DNA of 64,000 bases from Lingula anatina (taxonomy: Eukaryota > Brachiopoda > Lingulata > Lingulida > Lingulidae). The stretch lies in assembly GCF_001039355.2 (NCBI RefSeq), contig NW_019774269.1, forward strand, positions 384,604 to 448,603, in the 5' to 3' direction. The stretch's first letter is position 1. Every line of letters starts with the position of its first letter. A program made the position numbers and the translations under genes. Below the pieces are notes generated by a model. It was not told where the DNA came from, ran no database searches, and saw only the letters and a program-made list of their open reading frames with translations. This document shows, in pieces, positions 48,201 to 59,702 of this stretch.

Positions 48201-50448
48201 GTGATTAGGGGCACTTGACCTGGATTTTCATTCCAGGTGAAATGACCCTAGTCATTTACTCCCTGATGATGGTGACTGACAGTCACAGAAATATTGGAGG
48301 TAAAACCTACATATTTTATAAGCTCTTGATAAAAAAGAAAAACAATAATTTAAACAAAAATGGTACAATCAAAGTTCAGTTCATTGTAAAAAGCAGGTCA
48401 AAGGTCAATTTCAAGGTCACACTTAGATTGCCAGTATATGACTTCCTATTCAAGTTCAATAGTAACTATGGACCTATCTCTGCCAGTTTTGGAGATAAAA
48501 GGGAACGAAAATTTGCAAAGTTCAGTTCATGGTGAAAAGTAGGTCAAAGGTCAATTTCAAGGTCACAGTAAATTGCCTCTTATGACTTTCCATTCAAATT
48601 CAATAGTAACTATGGGCGTATCTTTGCCAGTTTTGAAGATAAAAGGGAACGAAAATTTGCAAAGTTCAGTTCATGGTAAAAAGTAGGTCAAAGGTCAATT
48701 TTGAGGTCACAGTAAATTGCCTCTTATGACTTTCCATTCAAATTCAATAGTAACTATGGGCGTATCTTTGCCAATTTTGGAGAAAAAAAGGGAAGCAAAA
48801 TTTGCAAAATTCAATTCATGATGAAAAGTAGGTCAAAGGTCAATTTTGAGGTCACAGTAAATTGCCAGTATATCACTTCCTATTCAAGTTCAATAGTAAC
48901 TATGGGCGTATCTTTGCCAGTTTTGGAGATAAAAGGGAATGAAAATTTGCAAAGTTCAATTCATGATGAAAAGTAAGTCAAAGGTCAATTTCAAGGTCAC
49001 ATTTTGATTGCCAGTATATGACTTCAATAGTAACTATGGACCTATCTCTGCCAGTTTTGGAGATATAAGGGACTTAATGTTACAATTTTGGAGTTACAAT
49101 TATGTGCCATAAATTTCCTACAGAAAAAAATAATTAAAATAAAGAAAAGGTCATTTTGGTTAAAATTCTTGAAATTAGAGGTGCTCAGAAGTTCCAGATG
49201 TTCAAATTTCATGAAATAATGTCATTTTTGACCAGAAATTGTCTGCCTCGCCAAGCCTTATGTTTTATTTCCTGGGGTTCAAAATTTATTATACATTACC
49301 GTACTGCACATTTTGCTTTCACCACAACAATGTACTTTTTGATACAGCATAACTCGAAAACCGTATGGAATACAAAAAAACGGAGGCCACTTTCAGTGTT
49401 GGGCTTTACATGCTCTACAAAATGCAAAAAGAGAATGGGTCTCTAGCATTAACAGTTCCCGAATTAGAGACAGTTTTCAGTTTCGGTATCTTATGGCCGC
49501 TACTCCTGTCAAAATGCACCGATTGACCCCAAATTCACGGAGATGAAAGATGACCCGAAGGGTAACACTTTCCAATAATATTATTGGTTAAGTCTGTGTA
49601 GTTTCTGAATATCACTGCAAATATATTTTTTTTCGTAAAAAAATTCTTTTTTTTTTTTTTTTTGAAAATTTTGGCCCATTTGACCTTGAAATAAAGGTCA
49701 AAGGTCAAATCCAAGGGCATATTTGAAATCTCCACATATGACTTTCGGTCAGCCGTCTGTAGAAATTTTATCCATAATTCCTTCCGTAGGGTAGATAATT
49801 AGCATTTTAATTTTGCCATTTTGGACAAGGGTGCATTGCAATGAGTGCCACACCTAGACCCCAGCACCGACGAAGCCCAAATTTTACGTGGAACGAGTTG
49901 AGATTATAGGTGACCTGAATCCAAGAGATGGGTACGCAGGCCCTTAAAGTCTAGGAGGAGAAGCGGTAACGATGACATGGCGGCGGAGCCGGCGGGTCGG
50001 GACTAAAACCATGTGTACCGCCAGCGCCTACGCTGATGGTACAATTAAAAAACTCGAAATTACCGTCTTTTCCAACTATTTCCCTTATGAAATATATCCA
50101 AGTAGGCCTAGAGCTGACAGTATCTGCGTTCTTCACGAAGGCCTCCTGAATCAGCTCATAAGTCCCCAGCATTATCATGTGCTGTTCACCAAATTTAACG
50201 TGCATGATATCTCCGTATGTATCATACCATGGAAGAAGATCCGTTGGTTGTCTTCTCCTACTGCTGATCATCATCTGTGGGAGACATCCCACCACGGGGA
50301 AACAGACAGGTCCGGGCGGCCAGTTCACCCGAGGATTCCTCGACGACAGCATCCACAGACTTAACAACAACACTGCTACGAATATCAAAACAGTCTGCTG
50401 AGCAGCAGTTGAGAAAAACTCCATAATACCCCGTACGGCGTTAGCCAT
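43967..50448 (-). CDS. CYP2-clan cytochrome P450, copy P5 (one broken splice acceptor)
   Basis: Exons in transcript order: 50064-50448, 46869-47100, 46533-46638, 46085-46241, 45669-45805, 45380-45476 (nominal), 44732-44938, 43967-44148. All exons are open and total 1503 nt. Landmarks include WKELR, AGTDTT, EVFR, PERW and FSMGPRVCLG. The acceptor of exon 6 is AT instead of AG (bases 45477-45478 on the + strand read 'at' where the paralogues read 'ct'). The next AG, inside the exon, would delete 7 nt and shift the frame. So the gene may be a very young pseudogene, may skip exon 6, or the base may be an error. An in-frame ATG 27 nt upstream (50475) could add nine residues; the start at 50448 is preferred because it aligns with P1 and P2. 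Intron 1 contains a Penelope-like fragment and a 145-bp tandem repeat. Confidence 0.85.
44379..44581. mobile_element. 203-bp MITE, copy 1 (P5 intron 7)
   Basis: Inverted ends built on ATTCCCATAGAT and TAGATCGATCTA. A second copy in opposite orientation lies at 63796-63998. Non-coding. Confidence 0.7.
45190..45232. repeat. (AT)n microsatellite in P5 intron 6
   Basis: An uninterrupted AT run followed directly by ATCCTAAGATCTAATAAACC. The same site in P6 carries insertions in both blocks. Confidence 0.9.
47336..48204 (+). pseudogene. Penelope-like element fragment (RT piece plus GIY-YIG domain)
   Basis: The first part, in two frames with a stop, reads [19 protein letters not shown] and then [17 protein letters not shown], a reverse transcriptase motif of Penelope-like elements. 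The central RT, including the catalytic motif, is deleted. From 47659 an open frame of 181 codons carries [20 protein letters not shown] followed by RMKEHK, the GIY-YIG endonuclease typical of the C-terminus of these elements. It is on the strand opposite to P5 and sits in its intron 1. The insertion begins after CACAAAGATA, a sequence uninterrupted in the P6 blocks. Confidence 0.82.
48263..48291 (+). ncRNA. Possible hammerhead-like motif after the Penelope fragment
   Basis: CTGATGA (48263-48269), a hairpin GTGACT-GAC-AGTCAC, and GAAA (48288-48291) match the order of the hammerhead core. Penelope-like elements are known to carry such ribozymes. I did not find a convincing stem III or cleavage site, so it could be degenerate or chance. 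Confidence 0.3.
48372..49080 (+). repeat. 145-bp tandem repeat, about 4.7 units, rich in AGGTCA
   Basis: Units begin near 48372, 48518, 48662, 48807 and 48951, a period of 144-146. Each has AAGTTCAGTTCATG..., a (A/T)AGGTCAAAGGTCAA block, a TCAAGGTCAC or TTGAGGTCAC block, and TATGACTT(T/C)C. Units are diverged by several percent. Located in P5 intron 1. Confidence 0.88.
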
Positions 50449-50483
50449 TTTGAGCTTAGTTTGCTGATGACGCAAGATATCGA

Positions 50484-50514
50484 GTTACAATTTCTTACCA
50501 GCGCAATGTGAGAA
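50484..50514 (-). promoter_or_regulatory. Shared proximal upstream motif (P5)
   Basis: The reverse strand reads GCTGGTAAGAAATTGTAAC upstream of the P5 start, followed by TTGCGTCATCAG, which is also found in P6. Confidence 0.45.
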
Positions 50515-50716
50515 TCAGAATGACGGTAGTGATATATATATATATATAGCGGTATAAGCCCTGAAAGTCAACACGGCTCAAGGTCAATTCATCCACCATT
50601 TAACCCGATAGTAGCGCCAGCGTGTGCACGTGCACATATTTTTATGATCATAGCAAACCTCAAAGGGGTTGCACTGAAAGTCTAAACAAAACAGTTTGTG
50701 TACAGGGTCGGTGCCC

Positions 50717-50721
50717 CCCCC

Positions 50722-50770
<49 letters not shown>
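50717..50770. repeat. C tract followed by (AC)n
   Basis: About 20 C then about 16 AC units. The paralogous place at 60786-60803 has only the C tract. Confidence 0.9.
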
Positions 50771-50771
<1 letters not shown>

Positions 50772-51808
50772 AGTCTCCCCTTCTTTGCAATTACATATAC
50801 CATAGTTGTGCTGAGTCGTTGAGTCATTTCGCGGTACCTTAACCCCATCTCAGTCCCTTATCATGGTAGGGTAGCGAGGAAAATGAGCAAATAAGCGGAG
50901 AGATCCCAGGCGACTGCTCCTCACCCGTACAACCCATCTTGCTTGGCTTAAGAGAGAAGGGGACTCTTCCCCACCCATATAGCACACCTTGCTTTGTGTG
51001 GTAGGTACGGCATAATTAAAGGGAATAATAGTGGCAAAGTTTTTCAGGCCTTCACTACTGTCAGTGGGAGAAAACACGTATATAAACATTCAACCAGAAA
51101 CCTAGCTGTGTCATGTCTGTCTGCAGTTAAAAGTCAAAGACTGGGTCGATGTATTAAAAGGTACTGTAGCACTCAAACGTGTGAGGAAAATTACCCATAC
51201 AAGGACGTCCAAACGTAAAGGGTGCGTTCGGTCTTCGTTGTATACATCCTTCCATACGCGGGGGAGATGAAATGTTTTGATAAGCTTCAAAAACAAACTC
51301 ATGCGCTGTTTATAGCTATACGTTTATTCTCATACGCTGAAAAAAGCGTATATCAGTTTTACATACGATACTCATACGTATGTACACTGTATACCTCTGT
51401 ACACTAGTTGGCATGAGCACTATTACTTGTAACGTGTACAGTTCTTGGAGCAATCAAACTTTCCCCGCCTTATTAGAAGAATAATCTTTTCAGGCTTATT
51501 GCAGAAAAGGATCTTCATCTGCCTCAATGCACGTAACTACGGTTTTCAAAGCACCAATCTATCAATTTATACTTTAAACACTCAAACAACTGCACGACGT
51601 TCTTTAAAGCGATACATTAAAAACGTTTTTGGCCACGAGGAAAAGCACGGAAACCATTTCGAGACTAAGCGAAGTATTTTAGTTTAGATACCGTCAGTCT
51701 GACAGTCACGTGTCAGACTCGGATTATCTGATGTATTTATACAGATAATGTTGTCCATATACAAGTAGTAACCGGTACATTCATAGTAAGGGACAGTGTA
51801 TCTCCGTT

Positions 51809-52822
51809 CTAGCGTCTAACAGCGCACACGTTGTAGGGGTATGGCGTGAAAGTGAACGTGTTGAGGCCTTCCACTCCATCGGGTGGTTTTTCGCCTTCTG
51901 TTACCTTGAAGGTAAAATTCTGAAGCAACGTCGTGAAGAAAATGAACGATTCCATTTCCGCCAGTCCCTTGCCCAGGCAAATACGGGGTCCTGAAATAAA
52001 TAAATAAATAAATGAATAAATAAAGCAGGAGCATTTAAAATGAATTGAAAAATAAAAATGAAATAAATAATATAGATCTTTAGTACTTTTATGTAAATCC
52101 ATCCTTGGTTTACTTAGTCCGAATATGGCCTGATCTGAATCGAACTAAGGACCTTCTACTACAGTGAGTTTAATTTTGTCATTTTAATAGCTGTGGTTTG
52201 CGTAATAGAGTCGGTTGAGGTATGATGTTTACATTCACAATATATATAAGACATTTATTTTAACAACATGTTGATGCATAAGTGCAATTATAATCATAAT
52301 TATTACTATTATTATTATTTGTCTTTTTAACTTATGAAATATAATGGATTAAAGAATAGAACACATGTACTGTAGCATACCCATAGAAAATGGTATCAGT
52401 TTGTCCGACTTGACCACTTTACCGTCGACATCCAGCCATCTTTCTGGTTTGAACTTGTAAGCATCTTCGAAGTTATTCTCATCGTGGAGAACCCGGTACA
52501 AATCTCCCAGTATCACCGTTCCCTTGGGAATGGTGTATCCTGCCAAGTTGGTTGTTTCACTGGTGGCATGGGGCACTCCAAGAGGGACTGATGACATGGA
52601 AGAGAAAAAAGAATAAAAATATATATTAGATTAAATGATTTATTTGAATATAGGGATGTTAGTAAAGAAAGTGAAGGAAAAAAGAGTGTTCTTAAAACGA
52701 GAGTCTGCATACATGTGCTGAAGTATGTACATGTATATCATGTGACTGGAAAACCACTATCAAAAACGTGACAGGAAATAGGACAAATTCGCGTCCTCTT
52801 TGTTGAATTTCCATTTTAAATC

Positions 52823-52886
<64 letters not shown>

Positions 52887-55333
52887 AAAAGAAAAAAAGA
52901 ACAGCAACTTTTTTTGCCCCGACCGGTTTCTTTCTTTCTTCAGGGGGTATAAGTGTGGTATATCAGGGGGTATATCAGATTAAAACTCAACCTGGAAAAA
53001 AAAATTTCAATAAAGAACAATGGAAAACTCTAAATATACTCAGAAATGACAATGACATAATCATCAAAGAAGCAGACAAAGGCAGTGCTGTAGTGATTAT
53101 GGATACCGACACTTATACCCCCAGAAGAAAGAAAGAAACCGGTCGGGGCAAAAAAAGTTGCTGTTCTTTTTTTCTTTTTATTATATATAATATTACTCGT
53201 ACAGGAAAAACGTTTTTACTTTTAATATATATATCCTAAGATCTAATAAACCAACTGGTATATTTGATCTTAGATAGGCCTTTACCTGGCTGTTGTTGTT
53301 TGAAATAAATCATTTGTTGGTAGTTAATTTCCGATCTGTAAGGATATAATAGTAATACGATTTTTAACTAAAATTAAGACTAAAATTTACTGACCAACGG
53401 TGGACAAACGAAAGACCTCCAGTACGGTTGCTTCCGTGAATGGCATCCTGGCCTTGTCCTCCATCTTGGCAACACGACCTTGACCTATGACCTTAAGTTA
53501 AACACATTAAATCTTATCGATCACTTAATTAATACTTTTTAAATAAAAAAACACGTTCATTTTGGAACAAGCATAAAACCGTTGCAGCACATTCAAAATA
53601 CATGTAAAAAGCCAACTTCTAAACTATTAATATACCAGTCTCACGTGCTCAGTTTTATGACGTTACCTGATCAATTTCCTGTTGCACCCTCTTCTGAGCG
53701 TCCGGATGATTTACCATATGAACCAGGGACCATCTCAAAGTATTAGCTGTTGTGTCGGTGCCAGCCAAATAGAGATCAACGATGATGCGAAATACGTTCC
53801 ATTCTGAAATTTAAGCCCATTGCATGACTGAAAATGTTTCATATATATTTTACAGCTACCTCGGTAAAACCACATACTGGCTGTTTGCACGTTTGTACAT
53901 GTACCGGTATATATATGGATAGCCCATTATTGAACAGTACAAGTTACACGATCTATAGATTAGTTAGCATTCGATACTTGCTGGACTAAATGTTTCAAAG
54001 ACAAATAATAATCCCGTATTCACATTTCATCAATGCAAAGTTAGATTTTTACGTGAACAGATCCTTTTAGAGTAATATACATATACTATACCTGTGTAGA
54101 CCTCGGGATCTTCCTCCTCCTGGGTAACCTTTATGAAGAGGTCAATGAAGTCCCGGATGTCTTTTGGATCAAAGGACTGGCGGTGTTTTTCGACTTCTTG
54201 TCGTATCAAACTATATAGCTTGTCCACAAGGGACATAATCTTCTTCATCTGAAAAAAAGTTATTAAAACTTATACTTTATTACATACTACCCGGAATACG
54301 CACACGAGCATCTGACACTTATTATCTGCAAATTGCTCAAATTGCGAATGGAATAATTTGATCATTTAGTAAGTACTAGTAGATTGATAATTATAAAATA
54401 TAACACGATGAACAAATAGAAAATATTTGGAAATAAATACTATGAAAAAAGCCGTTGGAGAATGTACAAATGTAGGCAGGCTGAAAAAAAGAAACGGATG
54501 ATAGAATAATGGTAATAAAATTTAAAAGAAATTACCGGCATGATGAACCGTGCCAAGTTGGTAAGGGAGAGTGGCCCTTCGCCAAGTCGCAGTGCCTCCT
54601 CTAAAACTGGCAGCATTTCTGGGGTGTCATTATAGTCATATCTGAAAGTCATTTGAAAATAAAATAAAAATACTACATTTTTACTAAAATGCTTTTAAAA
54701 TGATGCTAAATAAGATATCCGTACGCGGTATTTTGGAAAAATCTATTTCATGAATACGATGGCTGACAGCGACTATATGTAAATTCGTCGCATTTTTACG
54801 AGTAGACCCTTGATTCCCATTAAATAAATCTATGACATGTACAAAAAAGGTATGGGTACAGAGGTCTTCGATTACCTTGTTCCAAATACAACGATAGAAA
54901 TAATGTTGCTGACAGCTTTTCCGATCCTGTCCCTGGGAGAGAAAGCCTTTCCATTTTCATCTTCAATGTTTTGTACCAAGTATCGAGCCTCATCCTGAAT
55001 TCTTTCTTGTAAACTTTTTCTTCCGAGGCCGAGATCTCGAAGAGACGAGAGCGTGAATCTCCTCAGTTCCTTCCATGCGTGCCCGGTTTTTAAAATGACT
55101 CCAGCTCCTGCAGTTTAATTATTGTGTTAAAAGACGTATAGTTATATACCTCCTATAGTAAGTTTCTAAATATCCTTTAACCTTCCACATGTACAGAAGT
55201 CTTTACTAAGCCTTCATGTATGTACATCTTTTCATAACTGTCTTTTCCACTGCCTTCAACTTATCCCATCGCTACAGAGGTTACTTCTAATGCTTTCTAA
55301 AAGTAATAGCGTACACAAAGATACCAGAGGCTC

Positions 55334-55364
<31 letters not shown>

Positions 55365-56687
55365 GTACTACATACATGTAGTCCATGTTTAAAGCTACTC
55401 TTACAACCGGTCATGCGTGCTTCTACGAGCGGTTTGCGTGCAAAAAAAGGCCAAGTAATAAGATACACGCACGTGGAACGTACTTTTTTTGGTGGACGCA
55501 AACACGCTCGGCTGTCACCTTGATTGGATAGTAAACGGTTGTCGTAAAATCGCTAAATGATATTAAAACCCTGTGCATAAAGTTGAAAACCACCTNCAGG
55601 CAATGAAGCTGATTCCATAGACTGCACTTCAGATTCCTTGCAGAGTTGGACCGACCCAGCTAGTACTTTGTGTGAATCTGATGGCGGTCTTAATAAATTG
55701 TCCACCACAGGGAAAGTTTGACCAATATAACCGTACCTAGCCGAGACAACCCTGTCCCCATTCCAATTCTACCTCTATAGAACTTCACACTATAGCTATT
55801 TATTGACTAAGAAAAAATTCTGGTTGCAAAATGCGTTCCGGTTGAAAAATTCGTTTTCACGATTTCCTTTGGTTGCAAAATGCGTTGCAGTTGCAAAATG
55901 CGGCTCTACTCCAGTTTTATGAATCCCCAGCATTTCATTCTCCCCAACAACTATCTGGACAGTTGACCGTTTCAAATAATTCAGATTTCAGACTTTCCGA
56001 CCTTAAGCGTTTTCATTAAGTATATAGGCCAGGAGGTCAATCTTTTTAAACGATCGAGGTATATTCGAAACATTTATGTTGCATATCAATAGAAAAGCCT
56101 ATTTTGAATGCTTGTTATTGCAAGTCATAACATTTATGTCATAGTTACAAAATAGATACTTCTATAACACGAATAATGGAATAGACGGTTTGTTAAAGAT
56201 ATTAATGTGCACCTAGTGTGGAGCAAAATTAAAAACTCTCTGCCTAGTAGAGTTCTCTACCTACAGTGGAAAGACATACATTCTTGCTGCTGTGTACTAG
56301 CCACATCTATAAACCTGCGCCATCAATCAAATCACAAATGGTCAGTTTTATGCCCTAGTTTAAAGGCAGGGAATGTGTTTATTTATACTCTTCATTTGTC
56401 TTATACATCTAGTGCCTTAGACCCGCCATGATTCAACGTCCAAATATTGTCAGTTTTGAATCGTCCTGAAATCTGAAAAATCTCAAAACCAAATGGGTAA
56501 AACAAAAAACTAGCTTTATGCTTTCCGTCACTGGACCGGAACTCTTGAAATAAAGTACATTAATTATAGAAGTTAATCTCACGGGTATCTACTAGAACAT
56601 TTGAAAATAACAGCTTCATTAAACTCCAACGAAATAAAATACGCACCATCATGTGAGTGAGTAATGTTACTCCCCCCCCCACACACA

Positions 56688-56724
<37 letters not shown>

Positions 56725-57028
56725 TGCAAATACACGCGTCACTCTCGAAATCATGGTCTAGAATGAAACATCATATCGACCTTTACGCCTAATTTTCACA
56801 TCCAACCAGAACTGAAACATGTTTGGATACAATGTACCATGAAGTGGTAATATACTACGAAGTCTCCTAAGGGTCCTTATTTTTTAACCAATGAAGTCAC
56901 TTTCTATCACGAAGTAGTAATTCTTATCCTATGAAGTGGTAATATACTATGTGACTGGAAAACCACTATCAAAAACGTGACAGGAAATAGGACAAACTCG
57001 CGTCCTCTTTGTTGAATTTCCATTTTAA

Positions 57029-57069
<41 letters not shown>

Positions 57070-59667
57070 CATTGGTCAAAAAGGTTGTCCCACCCCCATT
57101 TCCATGTACTTTTATTTACAAATGATCATCTAACAGCTGTTAATTGTTAGAAATAGTGCTTTTTATTACGTATACCGTGTCTAACATGATTAATGGTTTA
57201 AAAAATACAAAATAGTGGTGAAAATATACATATTTTATACCATTTAGTAAAATTTATAAGAGGTACCCCCTCAAATCGACTGTTTCACTGTGACTTCTAA
57301 AGATGTAAAGAAATGTCTATAAAATTGAAAAGACGCCATCAAATGTCACCAAATTCGCACACAATTAGCATTAGGGTGTGCTCATTAAAGATCACGTGCC
57401 TAACAGCGTGTGCGTCTACCGCGTACTGCAATTATTTCCTGTAGACGGCGCGACAAGCCTTCAACACGGGTTACAATTCTGTTTTGTAGGATATTGTCCC
57501 ATTCATCCCATTCATATATATATATATCCTAAGATCTAATAAACCAACTGGTATATTTGATCTTAAATATACCTGGCTGTTGTTATTTGAAATGAATCAT
57601 TTGTTGGTAGTTATTTCCGAACTGTAAGGTTATAATACGATTTTTAACTAAAATTGAGACTAAAATTTACTGACCAACGGTGGACAAACGAAAGACCTCC
57701 AGTATGGTTGCTTCCGTGAATGGCATCCTGGCCTTGTCTTCCATCTTGGCAACACGACCTTGACCTATGACCTTAAGTTAAACACATTAAATCTTATCGA
57801 TCACTTAATTAAAATTTTTTAAATAAAAAAAGCACGTTCATTTTGGAACACGTTTTTTTTCACAAGCATCAAACCGTTGCAGCACAATCGAAATACATGT
57901 AAAAAGCCAACTTCTAAACTATTAATATACCAGTCTCACGTGCTCAGTTTTATGACGTTACCTGATCAATTTCCCGTTGCACCCTCTTCTGAGCGTCCGG
58001 ATGATTTACCATATGAACCAGGGACCATCTCAAAGTATTAGCTGTTGTGTCGGTGCCAGCCAAATAGAGATCAACGATGATGCGAAATACGTTCCATTCT
58101 GAAATTTAAGCCCACTGCATGACTTAAAGTGTTTCATATATATTTTACAGCTACCTCGGTAAAACCACATACTGGCTGTTTGCACGTTTGTACATGTACC
58201 GGTATATATATGGATAGCCCATCATTGATCAGTACAAGTTTACACGATCTATAGATTAGTTAGCACTCGATACTTGCTGGGTTAAATTTTTCAAACACAA
58301 ATAATAATCCCGTATTCACATTTCATCAATGCAAGGTTAGATTTTTACGTGAACAGGTCCTTTAAGAGTAATATACATACTAGTATACTGTACCTGTGTA
58401 GACCTCGGGATCTTCCTCCTCTTGTGTGACCTTTATGAAGAGGTCAATGAAGTCCCGGATGTCAGTTGGATCAAAGGACTGGCGGTGTTTTTCGACTTCT
58501 TGTCGTATCAAACTATATAGCTTGTCCACAAGGGCGATCATCTTCTTCATCTGAAAAAAAGTTATTAAAACTTATACTTTATGGCATACCACCGGGAAAA
58601 CGCACACGTGCATCTGAGACTTTTTACCTGCATATTGCTCAAATTGCGAGTGGAATAATTTGATCATTTAGTAAGTACTAGTAAACTGATAATTATAAAA
58701 TATAACACGAGGAACAGATGGAAAATACAGTATTTGGAAATAGATACTATGAAAAAGCTCTTGGAGAATGTACAAATGTAAAAGGCTTAAAAAAGAAACG
58801 GGTGATCTTATAATGGTAATAGAATTTAAAAGAAATTACCGGCATTATGAACCGTGCCAAGTTGGTAAGTAAGACTGGCCCTTCGCCAAGTCGCAGTACC
58901 TCCTCTAGAACTGGCAGCATTTCTGGGGTGTCATTATAGTCATATCTGAAAGTCATTTGAAAATAAAATAAAACTGCTACATTTTTACTAAAATGCTTAA
59001 TGATGCTTAATAAGATATCCGTACGCGGTATTTTGGAAAAATCAATTTCATGAATACGATGGCTAACAGCGACTAAATGTAAATTCGTCGAATTTTTACG
59101 AGTAGTCTCTTAATTCCCATCAATTAATTTTATGACAAGTACAAAAAAGTTATGGGTAGAGTGGTCTATAATTACCTTGTTCCAAATACAACGATAGAAA
59201 TGATGTTGCTGACAGCTTTTCCAATCCTTTCTCTGGGAGAGAAAGCCTTTCCATTTTCATTTTCAATGTTTTGCACCAAATATCTTGCCTCATCCTGAAT
59301 TCTTTCTTGTAAACTTTTTCTTCCGAGGCCGAGATCTCGAAGAGACGAGAGCGTGAATCTCCTCAGTTCCTTCCATGCCTTCCCGGATTTAAATAAAACT
59401 CCAGCTCCTGCAGTTTAAGCATTGTGTTAAAAGACGAAAAGTTATATACCTCCTACAGAAAGTTTCTAAATATCTTTACTTCCAAATACATGTACAAATG
59501 TCTTTACTACATGTATGTACGTTTTTTCTTTAAAGATCCGCCTAAAATACCTGTGCCTTTTCTCCTGCCTTCAACTTATCCCAGCGCTACAGCCAATAGG
59601 GGTTACTTCTAATGCTTTCTACATGTACTCAGTAACAGTAATGGCGTACACAAAGATACTAGAAGGC

Positions 59668-59702
<35 letters not shown>

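Larger units (their letters stand above)
50449..51808. other. Intergenic region between P5 and P6
   Basis: P5 upstream sequence merging into the P6 3' flank. The whole stretch aligns with 60523-62565 (between P6 and P7), except that the latter holds an L1-like insertion. A C tract and (AC)n lie at 50717-50770. No gene seen. Confidence 0.65.
55108..57674. other. Region between block A and block B of P6
   Basis: Bases 55108-55330 are normal intron 1 sequence like P5. An unresolved base lies at 55596. Then come the interspersed TGCAAAATGCG repeat (55700-55910), unassigned DNA, (CA)n at 56675-56722, and from 56948 sequence homologous to P6 intron 6. No exon 1, 7 or 8 is present. Confidence 0.6.

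Noticed and set aside
50584-50848. Frames rich in Pro/His/Thr or Cys/Val
   Set aside because: They are translations of the C tract and AC microsatellite.
52110-52150. tRNA or SINE B-box-like TAGTTCGATTCAG (reverse strand)
   Set aside because: No A box or cloverleaf; the surrounding bases are ordinary intron 7 sequence shared with other copies.
55290-55523. 77-81 codon frames with Glu-Arg repeats
   Set aside because: They read through a GA-rich simple repeat in intron 1.
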